From the NCBI GenBank assembly GCA_964602595.1, contig CAZRRO010000022.1, forward strand, positions 58,964-122,963: a stretch of DNA of 64,000 nucleotides, written 5' to 3'. This DNA is from CAIWAH01 sp964602595 (GTDB lineage: Bacteria > Verrucomicrobiota > Verrucomicrobiia > Limisphaerales > UBA9464). A program made the translations under genes and the position numbers. This document shows positions 1 to 9,677 of this stretch, piece by piece (within the stretch, counting starts at the first letter, position 1; each line of letters opens with the position of its first letter). The notes under the pieces are model-generated. The model had not been told where the DNA came from and did not search any database. It saw only the letters and a program-made list of their open reading frames with translations.

Positions 1-1
1 A

Positions 2-190
2 GGCGGCTCGCTGCGGGTCGCGGTTGAGGACGACGGTCGCGGCTTTGATCCGGCCACCGCGAACTCCACCAGCGACGGCATCCTTAACATGGGCGAGCGA
101 CTGGCCGGGATCGGCGGCAAGGCGTTGATTGCCCGACTGGACACCGGCGGAACCCGGGTTGAATTCAGCCTGCCGCTTTCCGAAAGCTGA
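2..190 (+). CDS. Sensor histidine kinase, C-terminal end (partial)
   Basis: Only the last 62 residues lie in the window; the gene enters from the left. The visible part is the end of a HATPase_c ATP-binding domain. It has a DDGRGFDP G1-type box followed by GILNMGERLAGIGG, the pattern seen in NarX/DegS-like kinases (G-x2-N/R-M-x-ER-x4-GG). It ends in a short beta-strand tail rich in S and L. The response regulator starts about 65 bp downstream on the same strand, so the two most likely form a two-component system. The sensor domain is not visible, so the signal is unknown. Confidence 0.8.
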   Translation, partial: GGSLRVAVEDDGRGFDPATANSTSDGILNMGERLAGIGGKALIARLDTGGTRVEFSLPLSES

Positions 191-255
191 ACACCAGGGT
201 CCACCATTCATCCGATGTCCCAAACCGCCTTGGATTGTCACTCTGCCCCGTCCTG

Positions 256-906
256 ATGCCTGCCTCCGACCTACAAGCTGAGATCCGCGTGGCCGTGGTC
301 GAAGACGACGACCGGCTCCGCGCCAGCTTCATCGCCCGGCTGGAGCGGGCGCCGGGGATCCGTTGCGTCGCCGCCTTTGCCAACGCGGAACAGGCCCTCG
401 CCCAGCTCGCCGATTCCGCGCCGGATGTGGTGCTCATGGACATCAACCTGCCCGGCAAATCTGGCATCGAATGCGTCCGCGAGCTCAAGACCCGCCACCC
501 GGCCACGCAGTTCCTCATGCTCACGGTGTATGAGGACGTGGACCTGATCTTCCGCTCGCTCCAGGCCGGCGCCACCGGCTACCTCCTCAAACGCTCCGTG
601 CCGGAAGAACTGCTTGCGGCCATCCGCGACCTGCACGCCGGTGGCGCGCCCATGACCAGCCTGATCGCGCGCAAGGTCGTGGAGTCGTTCGCGCCCAAGG
701 CCAAGTCCGCGGCGCCCGACGGCGCCAATCTCACACCCCGCGAGCGCGAGATCGTCGAGGCTCTCGCGCTTGGCTGCCAATACAAGGAGATCGCCGACCG
801 GCTCGGCATCGGGATCTCCACAGTCCGCACGCACCTCCAGCACATCTACGAAAAGCTACAGGTCACCAACCGCACCGAAGCGGTGGTCAAGTTCCTGGGC
901 CGTTGA
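256..906 (+). CDS. NarL/FixJ-family two-component response regulator
   Basis: A 216-residue DNA-binding response regulator. The receiver domain (about residues 10-125) has the acidic cluster VVEDDD near residue 14, the phospho-acceptor Asp62 in VVLMDINLPG and a late Lys in LLKRS. A LuxR/GerE helix-turn-helix follows (about 155-215), with LTPREREIVEALALG and ISTVRTHLQHIYEKL. The ATG at 256 gives a normal-length N-terminus; a TTG at 235 in the same frame would add seven residues. The gene follows the partial histidine kinase directly, which is its probable partner. The target genes cannot be read from the sequence. Confidence 0.9.
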   Translation: MPASDLQAEIRVAVVEDDDRLRASFIARLERAPGIRCVAAFANAEQALAQLADSAPDVVLMDINLPGKSGIECVRELKTRHPATQFLMLTVYEDVDLIFRSLQAGATGYLLKRSVPEELLAAIRDLHAGGAPMTSLIARKVVESFAPKAKSAAPDGANLTPREREIVEALALGCQYKEIADRLGIGISTVRTHLQHIYEKLQVTNRTEAVVKFLGR

Positions 907-1022
907 TGCCCGTGACGTGCCCACCGGGGCGCATCCTATCTTCATCCGATGCCGGGCCGGCCGCACCTGTGTTAGGAAACAGTCCGATGACCACTCCGAA
1001 TTCACGGAATCATCTCAATCCT

Positions 1023-1769
1023 ATGCTCAGTTCGAGATCCCTATCCTGCCTCGCCGTGCTGGCTTCGCTGGCCACATCTGTCGCCCAAACCTTCGACTTC
1101 AACGCGGGCACGGACGCCGGTCTGACCCGCTACAACCCGTTGTCGCCGTTTGGCGTCGGTGCCAGTTACAGCTTCCCGGGTGGGGACACCTACCAGGTCA
1201 GCGTGCCCTCGTCTTCCCCGTTCACTGGCAGCGTCGGTCCGGGACGGGCCGGCGCCTACAGCCCGGCCAGCCAGACGGATTTCACGGTCTCCGTAGACTT
1301 GGTGGCCTGGAACGACAGCCTGTCGCAGGGCTTTGGTCCGGTGGGCCGGGTCCAGCAGCCGGGTCTGGGAACCACCGACGGCTACTCGTTCGCCTACATT
1401 ACTAGCGCCGATATCGCCATCATCGGACGTTACGACAATGAAGTCGGCACGGGCCTTAACCTGGCTCCGATCACCCTCAACCCGGCGCTGGACTACCGGA
1501 TGGTGTTCTCCGGAACTGGCACGACCCTGACCGGGAAGATTTACGCGCTCAGTGACCTGAGCACCCCGCTAGTGACCGTAAGCACCACCGACGCGACCTA
1601 TGCCAGCGGCTTCTCCGGAGTGCTCGTGGCCACGACCGTGTCCGCGCCCACCGGCGCGTCGGATGCGACGTTTGACAACCTTTCGGTCGTGCCGGAGCCC
1701 GGCGAATACGCCGCGGTTGCCGGTGCCTTCCTGGGTGGCTTCGCGCTGTGGCGCCGGGCGCGCCGCTGA
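1023..1769 (+). CDS. PEP-CTERM sorting-domain secreted protein
   Basis: A 248-residue exported protein of unknown function. It starts with a signal peptide (MLSSRSLSCLAVLASLATSVAQ). The body is beta-rich, with many G, T and S residues, and resembles a jelly-roll or LamG-like fold. It ends with a PEP-CTERM signal: the VVPEPGE motif, a hydrophobic stretch (AAVAGAFLGGFALW) and a basic RRARR tail. Such tails are recognised by exosortase in EPS-producing bacteria, so the protein is probably sorted to the cell surface or matrix. In-frame ATGs lie upstream at 903 and 987, but the one at 1023 places the signal peptide at the N-terminus. A strong hairpin follows the stop codon. Confidence 0.75.
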   Translation: MLSSRSLSCLAVLASLATSVAQTFDFNAGTDAGLTRYNPLSPFGVGASYSFPGGDTYQVSVPSSSPFTGSVGPGRAGAYSPASQTDFTVSVDLVAWNDSLSQGFGPVGRVQQPGLGTTDGYSFAYITSADIAIIGRYDNEVGTGLNLAPITLNPALDYRMVFSGTGTTLTGKIYALSDLSTPLVTVSTTDATYASGFSGVLVATTVSAPTGASDATFDNLSVVPEPGEYAAVAGAFLGGFALWRRARR

Positions 1770-1791
1770 AGGCTCATCTGTTCGGGGGGCA

Positions 1792-1835
1792 GGCCGGAAC
1801 ACTCGCGGAGGGAGGGGTGTTCCGGCCGTTTCGTT
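1792..1835 (+). terminator. Intrinsic terminator after the PEP-CTERM gene
   Basis: A perfect 11-bp inverted repeat (GGCCGGAACAC at 1792-1802 and GTGTTCCGGCC at 1817-1827) encloses a 14-nt loop. It is followed by the T-containing stretch GTTTCGTT. It begins 22 bp after the PEP-CTERM stop codon and lies before nth. The T tract is short, so the hairpin may also act as a processing or stability element. Confidence 0.65.
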
Positions 1836-1909
1836 GGCGCATCGCATCAGCGGACACTCACGCCGACCAGCCATTTGCCGGGTGGAACGCCCTGCGCTAA
1901 CAAAAGGCC

Positions 1910-2563
1910 GTGCCCCGCGAAACCAAGGCCGCCAAGTCTGCCCGCACCACCGAGATCATCGGCCGGCTCCGCCAAGCCTACCCGAACGCCCACTGCGAGC
2001 TGAATTTCTCCAACCCGCTGGAGTTGCTGATCGCGACCATCCTGTCGGCGCAATGCACGGACAAGCAGGTCAACCTCGTGACCGCGGACCTTTTCCGGAA
2101 ATACCGGTCCGCGGCCGATTTTGCCGGTGCAGACCCGGAACAGTTCGCCCAGGACATCCGGCGTATCGGGCTGTTCCGCAACAAGGCCAAAAATATCCAG
2201 GCCACCTGCCGGACGCTGCTTGAGCGCCACGGTGGCGAAGTTCCGCGCACGTTGCCGGAACTCACCGCGCTGGCCGGCGTGGGCCGCAAGACCGCCAACG
2301 TGGTGCTCGGCAGCGCATTCGGCCTCAATGAGGGCATCGTCGTGGATACCCACGTCGGACGCCTGAGCGCCCGGCTGGGACTCACCCGCGACACCGATCC
2401 GGTGAAAATCGAGGCGGACCTGATCCCGCTCGTGCCGCGCGAGCATTGGGCCCTCTTCAGCCACCTGCTGATCTGGCATGGCCGGCGACGGTGTTCCGCC
2501 CGCTCACCGGAGTGCTCGACTTGCGAGGTGGCCGGGCTCTGCCCGGCCGCCGGCCGCGCCTGA
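1910..2563 (+). CDS. nth: Endonuclease III (base-excision repair DNA glycosylase)
   Basis: A 217-residue DNA glycosylase/AP lyase that removes oxidised pyrimidines. All family signatures are present: ATILSAQCTD near residue 42, the helix-hairpin-helix LAGVGRKTANVV with catalytic Lys127, and VVDTHVGRLSARL with catalytic Asp146. A C-terminal 4Fe-4S loop follows the canonical C-x6-C-x2-C-x5-C pattern (Cys195, 202, 205, 211). The start is GTG at 1910, which gives the usual family length. The gene stands alone between the terminator and the CotH gene. Confidence 0.95.
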   Translation: MPRETKAAKSARTTEIIGRLRQAYPNAHCELNFSNPLELLIATILSAQCTDKQVNLVTADLFRKYRSAADFAGADPEQFAQDIRRIGLFRNKAKNIQATCRTLLERHGGEVPRTLPELTALAGVGRKTANVVLGSAFGLNEGIVVDTHVGRLSARLGLTRDTDPVKIEADLIPLVPREHWALFSHLLIWHGRRRCSARSPECSTCEVAGLCPAAGRA

Positions 2564-2619
2564 GTGGAACGAAGGCTTGGATTCCAAGCGTCGGACCGTA
2601 GCGTCTCCGCCGCCCCTCG

Positions 2620-5600
2620 ATGAAGTCACCGTCTGTTTCCTTTCTGCGCCGGTCTGGCTGGCTCGCGCTTTTCCTGTGCCTGCCCGCGTGGGGCCAGCTC
2701 CTGACCAGTCCGGCGTGGCGTTGGTTTCCCGGCGACACCGAGCCGCCGGTCGGCTGGCAGAATCTCGCCTTCAACGACTCGTCCTGGGCAGTGGCGGCGC
2801 AACCGCTCCACGCCGACACACGCCCGGAAGGGACCCGCCTCCCGGGCTTCGGAACCGCCTTCCGCAGCGTTTACTTGCGGCAGTCGTTCCCAGCGAACCA
2901 AGTGGGAAAAATCGGCGAACTGAGGCTCGACGCCCTCGCCGAGGACGGTTTTGTGGCCTGGCTGAACGGCCAAGAAGTCGCCCGGCACAACGTGCCTGAC
3001 GGCGTGCTGGGGCGGACGGCCGCCGCGCTGGAACCGGCCGCCCAGCCGTTGTCGTTGGAGTCCGTGCTGGTCAGCGACCCATCACGTGCCCTGGCCGACG
3101 GCACCAACGTCCTGGCGATCCAATTGGTCACCGCGACGACCACCGGTATTCCGAACCTGCTCTGGAATGCTTCGCTCCACGCCGAGTTGGATTCACTGGC
3201 CCCAACCGTGGTGGCGCAGGTGCCGGCGCCGGGCTCGACGGTGGAGGTTTTGTCCTTTGCGGAGGTCATCTTCAGCGAGGCGGTAACTGGGGTGGACGCC
3301 AGCGACCTTGAGGTTAACGGCGTGCCCGCGACCAACGTCGTCCACCTGGCTCCCGGCCACTATCGGTTCGAGTTCACGCCCCCCGCCCCCGGCTTGGTCG
3401 TGCTCGCCTTCTCGGATGGGCACGGCATCACCGACGGATTGGCGGCGCCCAATCCCTTGGTGCCGAGCACCTGGAACGTGCAGATCAATCCCGCCGCCAA
3501 CCGCACCAAGGCGATCCTCTCGGAAGTTGTGGCGGACAACTACCGTTCGCTGATCGACGAGGATCGGGAATATCCGGACTGGATCGAGCTCGCCAACCTG
3601 GGCGACGCGCCACTGGACCTGCGCGGCTGGGCGTTGACGGACGATCCGACCGACCGGTTCAAATGGGTGTTCGGCGCCGCCACGCTGCCCGCCAACGGTT
3701 ACCTCGTAGTCTACGCCTCGCAGAAGAATAAGACCGACGTTACCGCGAAGACGCGGTTGCACACCAACTTCAAGCTCTCGGCTGACGGCGAATACCTCGC
3801 GCTGGTCGCACCCGACGGCGAGGTCGTGTCCGAGTTCGCGCCGAAGTTTCCGCCGCTCCGCACCGACGTCTCGTTCGGCCGCCTGCCGGACGCCCCGGAC
3901 CGGATGGCCTACTTTGCGACCCCCACGCCCAACGCTCGCAACTCCAGCAGCGGGGCGGGTTTTGCCCCGGAAGTTACCTTCTCGGCCGCGAGCGGCACCT
4001 ACCTCTACGACTTCAATCTCCGCCTGTCCGCCCCCGGGACCAACGTCGTGATCCGCTACACGCTGAATGGGACCGTGCCGACCAACACCTCGCCGATCTA
4101 CGTCGCCCCAATTCCCGTCGGGCTCTCGGTCGAAGTTCGCGCGCGGGCCTTTGTCGAGGGATTGCTACCGGGACCCGTCCACAGCGAAGGCTACATCCGG
4201 CTCTCCGGGGACCCGGCCCATCAGGCGCTCTTCACCTCCACCCTGCCCATCCTCGTGATGAGCACGCTCCGCACGGCTACGATCGCCGAGTCGCGTAACA
4301 CTCCGGTCCAGTTCTCGCTGCATGAGCCCGTCGATGGCTTGGCGTCGCTGCTGCTGCCGCCCCAGTTCGTGTCCCGCGGCGGCGCCAAGATCCGCGGTTC
4401 CAGTTCGGCCGGCCTGCCGAAGACCCCTTACGCCATCGAGTTCTGGGATGAATTCAACGAGGACAAGAAAGCCGGGATCCTCGGCCTGCCGGCAGATTCC
4501 GAGTGGGTCCTCTACGCGCCCAACCAGTATGACCCGGTGATGTTGCACAATCCGTTCATCCACCAGCTCAGCCGGGACCTCGGCCAGTATTCGCCGCGGA
4601 CCCGCTACGTCGAACTCTACGTCCAGCGCGCCTCCGGTCCGTTGGTGACCAACCAGTGGATGGGCATCTATGTGCTGGAGGAGAAGCCCGCCATCGACGC
4701 CAACCGGCTGGCCATCGACAAGCTGCAACCGGAGGACATCGCCGTTCCCGAGGTTACCGGTGGCTACCTCCTGAAGGTGGACCGGCTCGATCCCGCCGAT
4801 GGCGGCATCAATTTTGGCGGCGGCACGGTCGCCGCAGTGGACCCGAAGGAGCCCGAGCTCGAAACGTCCCAACGCGCACCGCAGCTGGCCTACATCCGGA
4901 AGTATCTCACCGACTTCAACCGCTCGCTGAGCGCGACCAACTGGCGGGATCCCGCCACCGGCTACCTGCCCTACATCGAGCTCACGAACTGGGTCGATTA
5001 CCACATTGTCGAGGTGCTCAGCGGCAACGTCGATTCGCTGGTGCTCAGTGCCTATTTCCACAAGGAACGCAATGGCCCGCTCAAGTGGGGTCCGCATTGG
5101 GACTTCGACCGGGCACTCGGATCCACGGACGGCCGCGATGTTAATCCCCGCAACTGGCAGACCGGCCCATTCTTCGGGGCAACCTGGTGGAGCCGGGTGC
5201 TGCGCGATCCCACCGCCTGGCAGCTCTGGGTGGACCGCTACCAGGAGTTCCGCGCCGGCGCGATGTCCCGGACCAACATGAACCGGCTGATTGACCAGCT
5301 CGCGGCGCAGGTTGCGCCGTCGCAGAAGCGCGAGGAAAAGAAGTGGGCCTTCATGAGGCCGCGCGGCGGGTCCTATCAGGCTGAGGTCAACCTGATGAAG
5401 AACTGGCTGTCCAACCGGGTCACCTACATCGACAGCCAGATGACTGCCCGGCCCACGCTTAGTTCCGCGGGCGGCCGCGTCGAACCCGGCTTCACGGTGA
5501 CCATCGCCCGCGCTCCCGGAGCCACCGTCTATTACACGTTGGACGGAACCGATCCGCGGCGGGCCTTCGGCACTAACGAAGTTGCGCCCGGCGCCCTGCT

Positions 5601-7635
5601 CTATGTGGGCCCGATCACGATCAACGCCAATTCGCGGCTCGTCGCCCGGGCTCGCGATGTCACCAAACGGCAGACCGGCGGCCCGCTGGCCACGACCCCG
5701 TGGTCGGCGCCGGTCGCAGCGACCTTCACCGTGACCGCCCCGACGCTGGCGGTGACGGAGATCATGTTCCATCCCGCCAAACCCACCACGGCGGACGGAC
5801 CGGACGAGGACGAATTTGAGTTCCTCGAACTCCGCAACTTCTCCGGCAACTCCGTCTCGCTGCCCGGCTACCGGCTCAGCGGCGGCGTGGACTACACGTT
5901 CTCCGCGGCCAGCGCCGTCACGGAACTTGCCCCCGGAGCCCGGGTGCTGGTTGTGGCCAACACGGCCGCATTCGCCTCCCGCTATCCCGGCGTCGGACCC
6001 ATCGCCGGAGAGTATGCCGGCCGCCTCGGCAACGGCGGCGCGCGGTTGGCGCTCACCGGACCGTTGCAGGAACCCGTGTTCGACTTCGATTTCAACGACC
6101 GCTGGCAACTACTGGCCGACGGCAGCGGTTTCTCACTTGTTCGCGCCGGCGATGGCGCCGCGGCCAATGATCCCGCTCAGCCCGGCTCGTGGGAACTCAG
6201 CGGGCGGTTTGGCGGGTCTCCTGGCCAGCCTGACCCTAGTCCAGATTGGCCCGTTCACCGGTCGTCACTCGCCCGGTTGAGCGAAGTTTATGCGACCGGA
6301 AATCAGGATGGATTTGTCGAATTGATCCAAACGGTTGACGGCCAAGCGCCCTTTGTCCCGGAGGACATTTCCGGCTGGTGGCTCACGGACGACCGGCGTG
6401 ACTGGCGCCGCTATCGGCTGCCCGCCGGTTCGGTCTTTTCCCCGGGGTTTTTCAGCGGCCGCTGCATGGTCATCGGGCAATCCCAATTGGCTCAGGCTAG
6501 CCCGCAACCGCTTTACCTCGATGAGGAAGGCGGCGAAATCTGGCTGTTGAGCGCAAATGCCGAGGGAGAGCTCACAGGTTTTATATCCGGTGGGAAATAT
6601 CCTGCGTCCGAAGTCCGACGCAGCGCCGGTAACGCGGAGTTCCGTGCCTCGGCGTTTCCCCCAGGGGAAGTTCGGCTGCGCCCGCAGATTCCAAGTCCCG
6701 GACGCACCAACGACCACCCCCTCACCCCACCGGTATACTTCATCGAAATCGGGCACGATCCGGCTCCAATCCAGGAAGTGGCGAACGAGGAGGGCGAATT
6801 CCTGGTGCTGAAGAACAACTCCGGGGTGGCGATTGCGCTCGGCTCGTCTGAACAAGCGGATCGGCCATGGCGGATTCGCGGCGATGTTGCCCTGGATCTC
6901 CCCGCGGGTTTGCGCCTTCCCAGCAACGGAAGCGTCACCTTGGTCAGCTTCGATCCGGTAGCCCATCCGGAATCGGAACACGCCTTCCGCGTCAGAAATG
7001 CAGTTCCCCGGACGGTCCCGATCTTGGGTCCGTGGCGCGGCCATCTGGCCAACGAAGGTGATGCCATCGAACTGCAGCGCCCGGCGGAGGGCAACAACGA
7101 CAACTCACCACGCTACATTCCGCTCGATTCCGTCGACACTCGGCCATTTTCTGATGGAGCTGTGGCCGACGGGAGAATCCTCCGTCGGTATGGATTTGGA
7201 TTCAGTCGACGCTGGCCCGTGTTTGGACTGACCGACCTCGATCAGGATGGCCTGCCCAACGATTGGGAAATCGCTCATGGCCTAAACGATTCGGGAACCG
7301 GGATATTCGCCGAGCCACTCGACAGCGATAGTGGTCCCGACGGTGACCCCGACGGCGATGGTTTCACGAACCGCATGGAGTTCGTGAACGGAACCGATCC
7401 GCACGATGCGCTGGAGGCCCTCCGGCCGACGGTGTTCCGCGGCGCCCGGGGCAACTTGGTTTTTCGCCTCGCCGCCCCCGCGGGGAAGATAATCTGGCTT
7501 CAACGGGCAAGCACCCTGTCACCCGACGGCTGGCAAAATGTTCGTGCCCTCGCCGCTTCCGGATCTGGCGACACCATCCTGACCTTCGAGGAAACCGACA
7601 CCGACGGCCGATTTTACCGCCTAGTCTCGGAGTAA
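2620..7635 (+). CDS. Giant secreted CotH-kinase/lamin-tail-domain protein
   Basis: 1671 residues with an N-terminal signal peptide ending near AWGQ. Approximate order: a jelly-roll domain (30-190), an Ig-like segment (195-290), a lamin-tail domain with PDWIELANLGD and LRGWALTDDP (300-410), a chitobiase-C-like domain (440-525), then the CotH kinase-like domain (about 535-880). CotH signatures are EEKPAIDANR near 686, GGYLLKVDRLDP near 722 and KWGPHWDFDRALG near 823. Two or more further LTD repeats follow, and the C-terminus has calcium-binding D-rich repeats (DQDGLPNDWE, DPDGDGFTNRMEF). CotH proteins phosphorylate other proteins in spores; the role of these giant versions is unknown. The 3' end overlaps queG by 22 bp, tail to tail. 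Confidence 0.85.
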   Translation: MKSPSVSFLRRSGWLALFLCLPAWGQLLTSPAWRWFPGDTEPPVGWQNLAFNDSSWAVAAQPLHADTRPEGTRLPGFGTAFRSVYLRQSFPANQVGKIGELRLDALAEDGFVAWLNGQEVARHNVPDGVLGRTAAALEPAAQPLSLESVLVSDPSRALADGTNVLAIQLVTATTTGIPNLLWNASLHAELDSLAPTVVAQVPAPGSTVEVLSFAEVIFSEAVTGVDASDLEVNGVPATNVVHLAPGHYRFEFTPPAPGLVVLAFSDGHGITDGLAAPNPLVPSTWNVQINPAANRTKAILSEVVADNYRSLIDEDREYPDWIELANLGDAPLDLRGWALTDDPTDRFKWVFGAATLPANGYLVVYASQKNKTDVTAKTRLHTNFKLSADGEYLALVAPDGEVVSEFAPKFPPLRTDVSFGRLPDAPDRMAYFATPTPNARNSSSGAGFAPEVTFSAASGTYLYDFNLRLSAPGTNVVIRYTLNGTVPTNTSPIYVAPIPVGLSVEVRARAFVEGLLPGPVHSEGYIRLSGDPAHQALFTSTLPILVMSTLRTATIAESRNTPVQFSLHEPVDGLASLLLPPQFVSRGGAKIRGSSSAGLPKTPYAIEFWDEFNEDKKAGILGLPADSEWVLYAPNQYDPVMLHNPFIHQLSRDLGQYSPRTRYVELYVQRASGPLVTNQWMGIYVLEEKPAIDANRLAIDKLQPEDIAVPEVTGGYLLKVDRLDPADGGINFGGGTVAAVDPKEPELETSQRAPQLAYIRKYLTDFNRSLSATNWRDPATGYLPYIELTNWVDYHIVEVLSGNVDSLVLSAYFHKERNGPLKWGPHWDFDRALGSTDGRDVNPRNWQTGPFFGATWWSRVLRDPTAWQLWVDRYQEFRAGAMSRTNMNRLIDQLAAQVAPSQKREEKKWAFMRPRGGSYQAEVNLMKNWLSNRVTYIDSQMTARPTLSSAGGRVEPGFTVTIARAPGATVYYTLDGTDPRRAFGTNEVAPGALLYVGPITINANSRLVARARDVTKRQTGGPLATTPWSAPVAATFTVTAPTLAVTEIMFHPAKPTTADGPDEDEFEFLELRNFSGNSVSLPGYRLSGGVDYTFSAASAVTELAPGARVLVVANTAAFASRYPGVGPIAGEYAGRLGNGGARLALTGPLQEPVFDFDFNDRWQLLADGSGFSLVRAGDGAAANDPAQPGSWELSGRFGGSPGQPDPSPDWPVHRSSLARLSEVYATGNQDGFVELIQTVDGQAPFVPEDISGWWLTDDRRDWRRYRLPAGSVFSPGFFSGRCMVIGQSQLAQASPQPLYLDEEGGEIWLLSANAEGELTGFISGGKYPASEVRRSAGNAEFRASAFPPGEVRLRPQIPSPGRTNDHPLTPPVYFIEIGHDPAPIQEVANEEGEFLVLKNNSGVAIALGSSEQADRPWRIRGDVALDLPAGLRLPSNGSVTLVSFDPVAHPESEHAFRVRNAVPRTVPILGPWRGHLANEGDAIELQRPAEGNNDNSPRYIPLDSVDTRPFSDGAVADGRILRRYGFGFSRRWPVFGLTDLDQDGLPNDWEIAHGLNDSGTGIFAEPLDSDSGPDGDPDGDGFTNRMEFVNGTDPHDALEALRPTVFRGARGNLVFRLAAPAGKIIWLQRASTLSPDGWQNVRALAASGSGDTILTFEETDTDGRFYRLVSE

Positions 7636-8666
7636 TCCTCACTGCTGCACCGTCGCCGAATTTGCCCGATTGCCCACGCCGCATGCTCGGCGATCAACGG
7701 TTCTGAGTCCTGCGCCGCCCGTTCCAAGGCGGGCAGAGCCTCCGGCCCGCCGACGTTGCCCAACGCCACGCACACGTTTCGGACCAGGCCGCGCCGTTTC
7801 GTGCGCAATACCGGCGAACCGGCGAACCGGGCCTTGAACGCGGCCGCGTCCAGCGCGAGCAACTCCAGCAGGTCGGGTTCGGCCAAGTCATTCCGGGCGT
7901 GCGGCTTCAACAACGATGCGGCCTGCGCGAACCGGTTCCACGGGCACACCGCCAGGCAATCATCGCAGCCGTAGATGCGGTTGCCCAGCAGCGGGCGGAG
8001 TTCCTCCGGGATGCTGCCCTTCAGTTCGATGGTCAGGTAGGAAACGCAACGGCGTGCATCCAGCGTGAACGGCGCCGGCAAGGCGCCCGTCGGGCATGCC
8101 GTCAGGCAACGCGTGCAGGTGCCGCAGCGGTTGGACTCCGGCATGTCGGGCGGCAGTTCCAACGTCGTCAGGATTTCCGCGAGGAAGAACCAGTTGCCCA
8201 GGCGACGCGAAATCAGGTTCGTGTGTTTGCCCACGAAGCCAAGGCCCGCGCGCTGGGCGAGGTCACGCTCCAGGATCGGGCCGGTGTCGACATACCAAAG
8301 CGAGCGCGTGCCGGCGCCCCCGAGCGAATCGAGCAGGGCGGATAGTTCGCGCAAAGGTGCCGCCAACACGTCGTGGTAATCCTGATATCTGGCGTAGCGC
8401 GCCACCACGCCCCGCCCCTCCCGAACCGGCGTTTCAGCCGATGGCGCGTAGCTGACGGCCAGTGCCACCACGCTGCGGGCGCCCGGCAGCACGAGTTGCG
8501 GGTCGGCACGTTTGTCGGCATTGCGGGCCAGCCATTCCATGCCGGCGTGGCGCCCCTCGGCGATCGCGGCGGCAAACTGCGGCGCACTCGCCGGCGGCGC
8601 GGCGGTGGTGATCCGGCAGAGGTCGAAACCCAGTTCGCGGGCCCGCTGCTGGACGAGGGATTTCAT
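7614..8666 (-). CDS. queG: Epoxyqueuosine reductase
   Basis: A 350-residue cobalamin- and 4Fe-4S-dependent enzyme for the last step of queuosine synthesis on tRNA, reducing epoxyqueuosine. Two ferredoxin-like cluster motifs are intact: C181-x2-C184-x2-C187-x3-C191 (with a CP pair) and C234-x2-C237-x3-C241 (CDDCLAVCPWN). The conserved YVDTGPILER segment contains Asp127, equivalent to the family's proton donor. A C-terminal HEAT-like extension (about 290-340) is usual. The ATG at 8666 gives the family N-terminus; an open frame continues upstream but only by overlap with aroK. It is the last gene of the fabG-like/ACP/aroK/queG minus-strand run, 11 bp after aroK. Confidence 0.93.
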   Translation of the reverse strand: MKSLVQQRARELGFDLCRITTAAPPASAPQFAAAIAEGRHAGMEWLARNADKRADPQLVLPGARSVVALAVSYAPSAETPVREGRGVVARYARYQDYHDVLAAPLRELSALLDSLGGAGTRSLWYVDTGPILERDLAQRAGLGFVGKHTNLISRRLGNWFFLAEILTTLELPPDMPESNRCGTCTRCLTACPTGALPAPFTLDARRCVSYLTIELKGSIPEELRPLLGNRIYGCDDCLAVCPWNRFAQAASLLKPHARNDLAEPDLLELLALDAAAFKARFAGSPVLRTKRRGLVRNVCVALGNVGGPEALPALERAAQDSEPLIAEHAAWAIGQIRRRCSSEDYSETRR

Positions 8667-8677
8667 CGCGGCCGCGA

Positions 8678-9238
8678 TCACCCTGCGATTTCGGCCGCCG
8701 CTGTCAGCCCGGCACATTGCCGTCGGTAGGACGCCACTATGAACCGGGCGGTCTCGATCGGGGCCCGGAAGTCCACGCCCACCAGCACGTCCGCCTGCTT
8801 GTAGTAGGGCGCCCGCGCCTGGAGCAGCTCGCGGATGCGCTCGAGCGGGTTGTCGGTCTGCAACAGCGGCCGGTGCGACTGGTAACGCACGCGCTCGAAG
8901 ATCACTTCCGGCGACGCCCACAGGCAAACGACCAGACAGTGCCGCCGGAGGCTCTCCAAATTGTCCGGGTTCACGATCATGCCACCGCCGGTCGAGATCA
9001 CCTTGCCGGAGGCCGACTCCAATTCCCGCACCAAGTCGGCTTCCCGTTGCCGGAATGCCGGCTCGCCCTCTGCGGCGAAGATCTCGGAAACCCGCTTGCC
9101 GGCGCGGTGCTCGATCACCTTGTCGGTATCCACCAACTCGAAGCCCAGCAGGTCCGCCAGGACGTGGCCAACCGTGGACTTCCCCGTGCCCATGAAACCC
9201 ACGAGCGCGAGGTTGCGAAATTGGCGGTCAGCCGACAT
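8678..9238 (-). CDS. aroK: Shikimate kinase
   Basis: A 186-residue P-loop kinase that phosphorylates shikimate in the chorismate pathway. It has the Walker A motif GFMGTGKST (residues 14-22), the FELVDTDKVIE segment with the substrate Asp, an EGEPAFRQRE segment with the shikimate-binding Arg, STGGGMI, and a RPLL lid motif. The ATG at 9238 matches the usual start. It lies 87 bp after the ACP and 11 bp before queG on the same strand. Chorismate supplies aromatic units, so the neighbouring polyene ACP is suggestive, but this is more likely the housekeeping copy. Confidence 0.93.
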   Translation of the reverse strand: MSADRQFRNLALVGFMGTGKSTVGHVLADLLGFELVDTDKVIEHRAGKRVSEIFAAEGEPAFRQREADLVRELESASGKVISTGGGMIVNPDNLESLRRHCLVVCLWASPEVIFERVRYQSHRPLLQTDNPLERIRELLQARAPYYKQADVLVGVDFRAPIETARFIVASYRRQCAGLTAAAEIAG

Positions 9239-9325
9239 GTCGCGGAGTCTGCCGGGAATCTGAGGCGGAATGAACCGAGAAATTGCCCGGGCAAGTCGCC
9301 GGGCCAAAGTTCGAGTCGCGTCGGG

Positions 9326-9613
9326 CTACGCCCCGATCGCCTTGGCGGCCTGATGCCTCGCCAAACCGGCGGCCAGCGTCGAAACACTCGCCAGCAACTC
9401 CTTGGCGGCAGCCGAATCGGCGATCTTGAAGCCGTAGTTTTTATCCAGCGCGACGACCAGCTGGAGCGCGTCCACCGAGTCCAAACCCAATCCGCCGGGC
9501 CCAAACAACGGCTGTTCGTCCCCGATCTCGGCGGCGGAAACCTGCAGCATGAGGGTTTCGACCATCAGGGCCTTCAGTTCGGTCCGCAGGGCAATCGTCG
9601 CGTCGTGGTTCAT
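9326..9613 (-). CDS. Acyl carrier protein
   Basis: A 95-residue ACP. The 4'-phosphopantetheine attachment site is Ser46 in GLGLDSVDALQLV, a variant of the classic DSL motif with DSV. The domain is otherwise a normal four-helix acidic ACP, longer than the FabD-type housekeeping ACP (about 78 residues) because of a C-terminal A-rich tail. The ATG at 9613 is the only sensible start. It lies 64 bp downstream of a ketoreductase gene. With the KS/CLF pair at 31-33 kb and the dehydratase and ligase at 50-51 kb, it fits a dedicated type II polyene system better than primary fatty acid synthesis. Confidence 0.85.
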   Translation of the reverse strand: MNHDATIALRTELKALMVETLMLQVSAAEIGDEQPLFGPGGLGLDSVDALQLVVALDKNYGFKIADSAAAKELLASVSTLAAGLARHQAAKAIGA

Positions 9614-9677
9614 CCAGTTGTGGACGCCAGCATCGGGAAACCCAGGCCGCGGCTCAATCCAAAGCACGCACGACGCC

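Noticed and set aside
4165..6108. A 647-codon open frame on the minus strand inside the CotH gene
   Set aside because: It lies wholly opposite a well-supported coding region and has no recognisable domain. High-GC third-position bias produces such long shadow frames.
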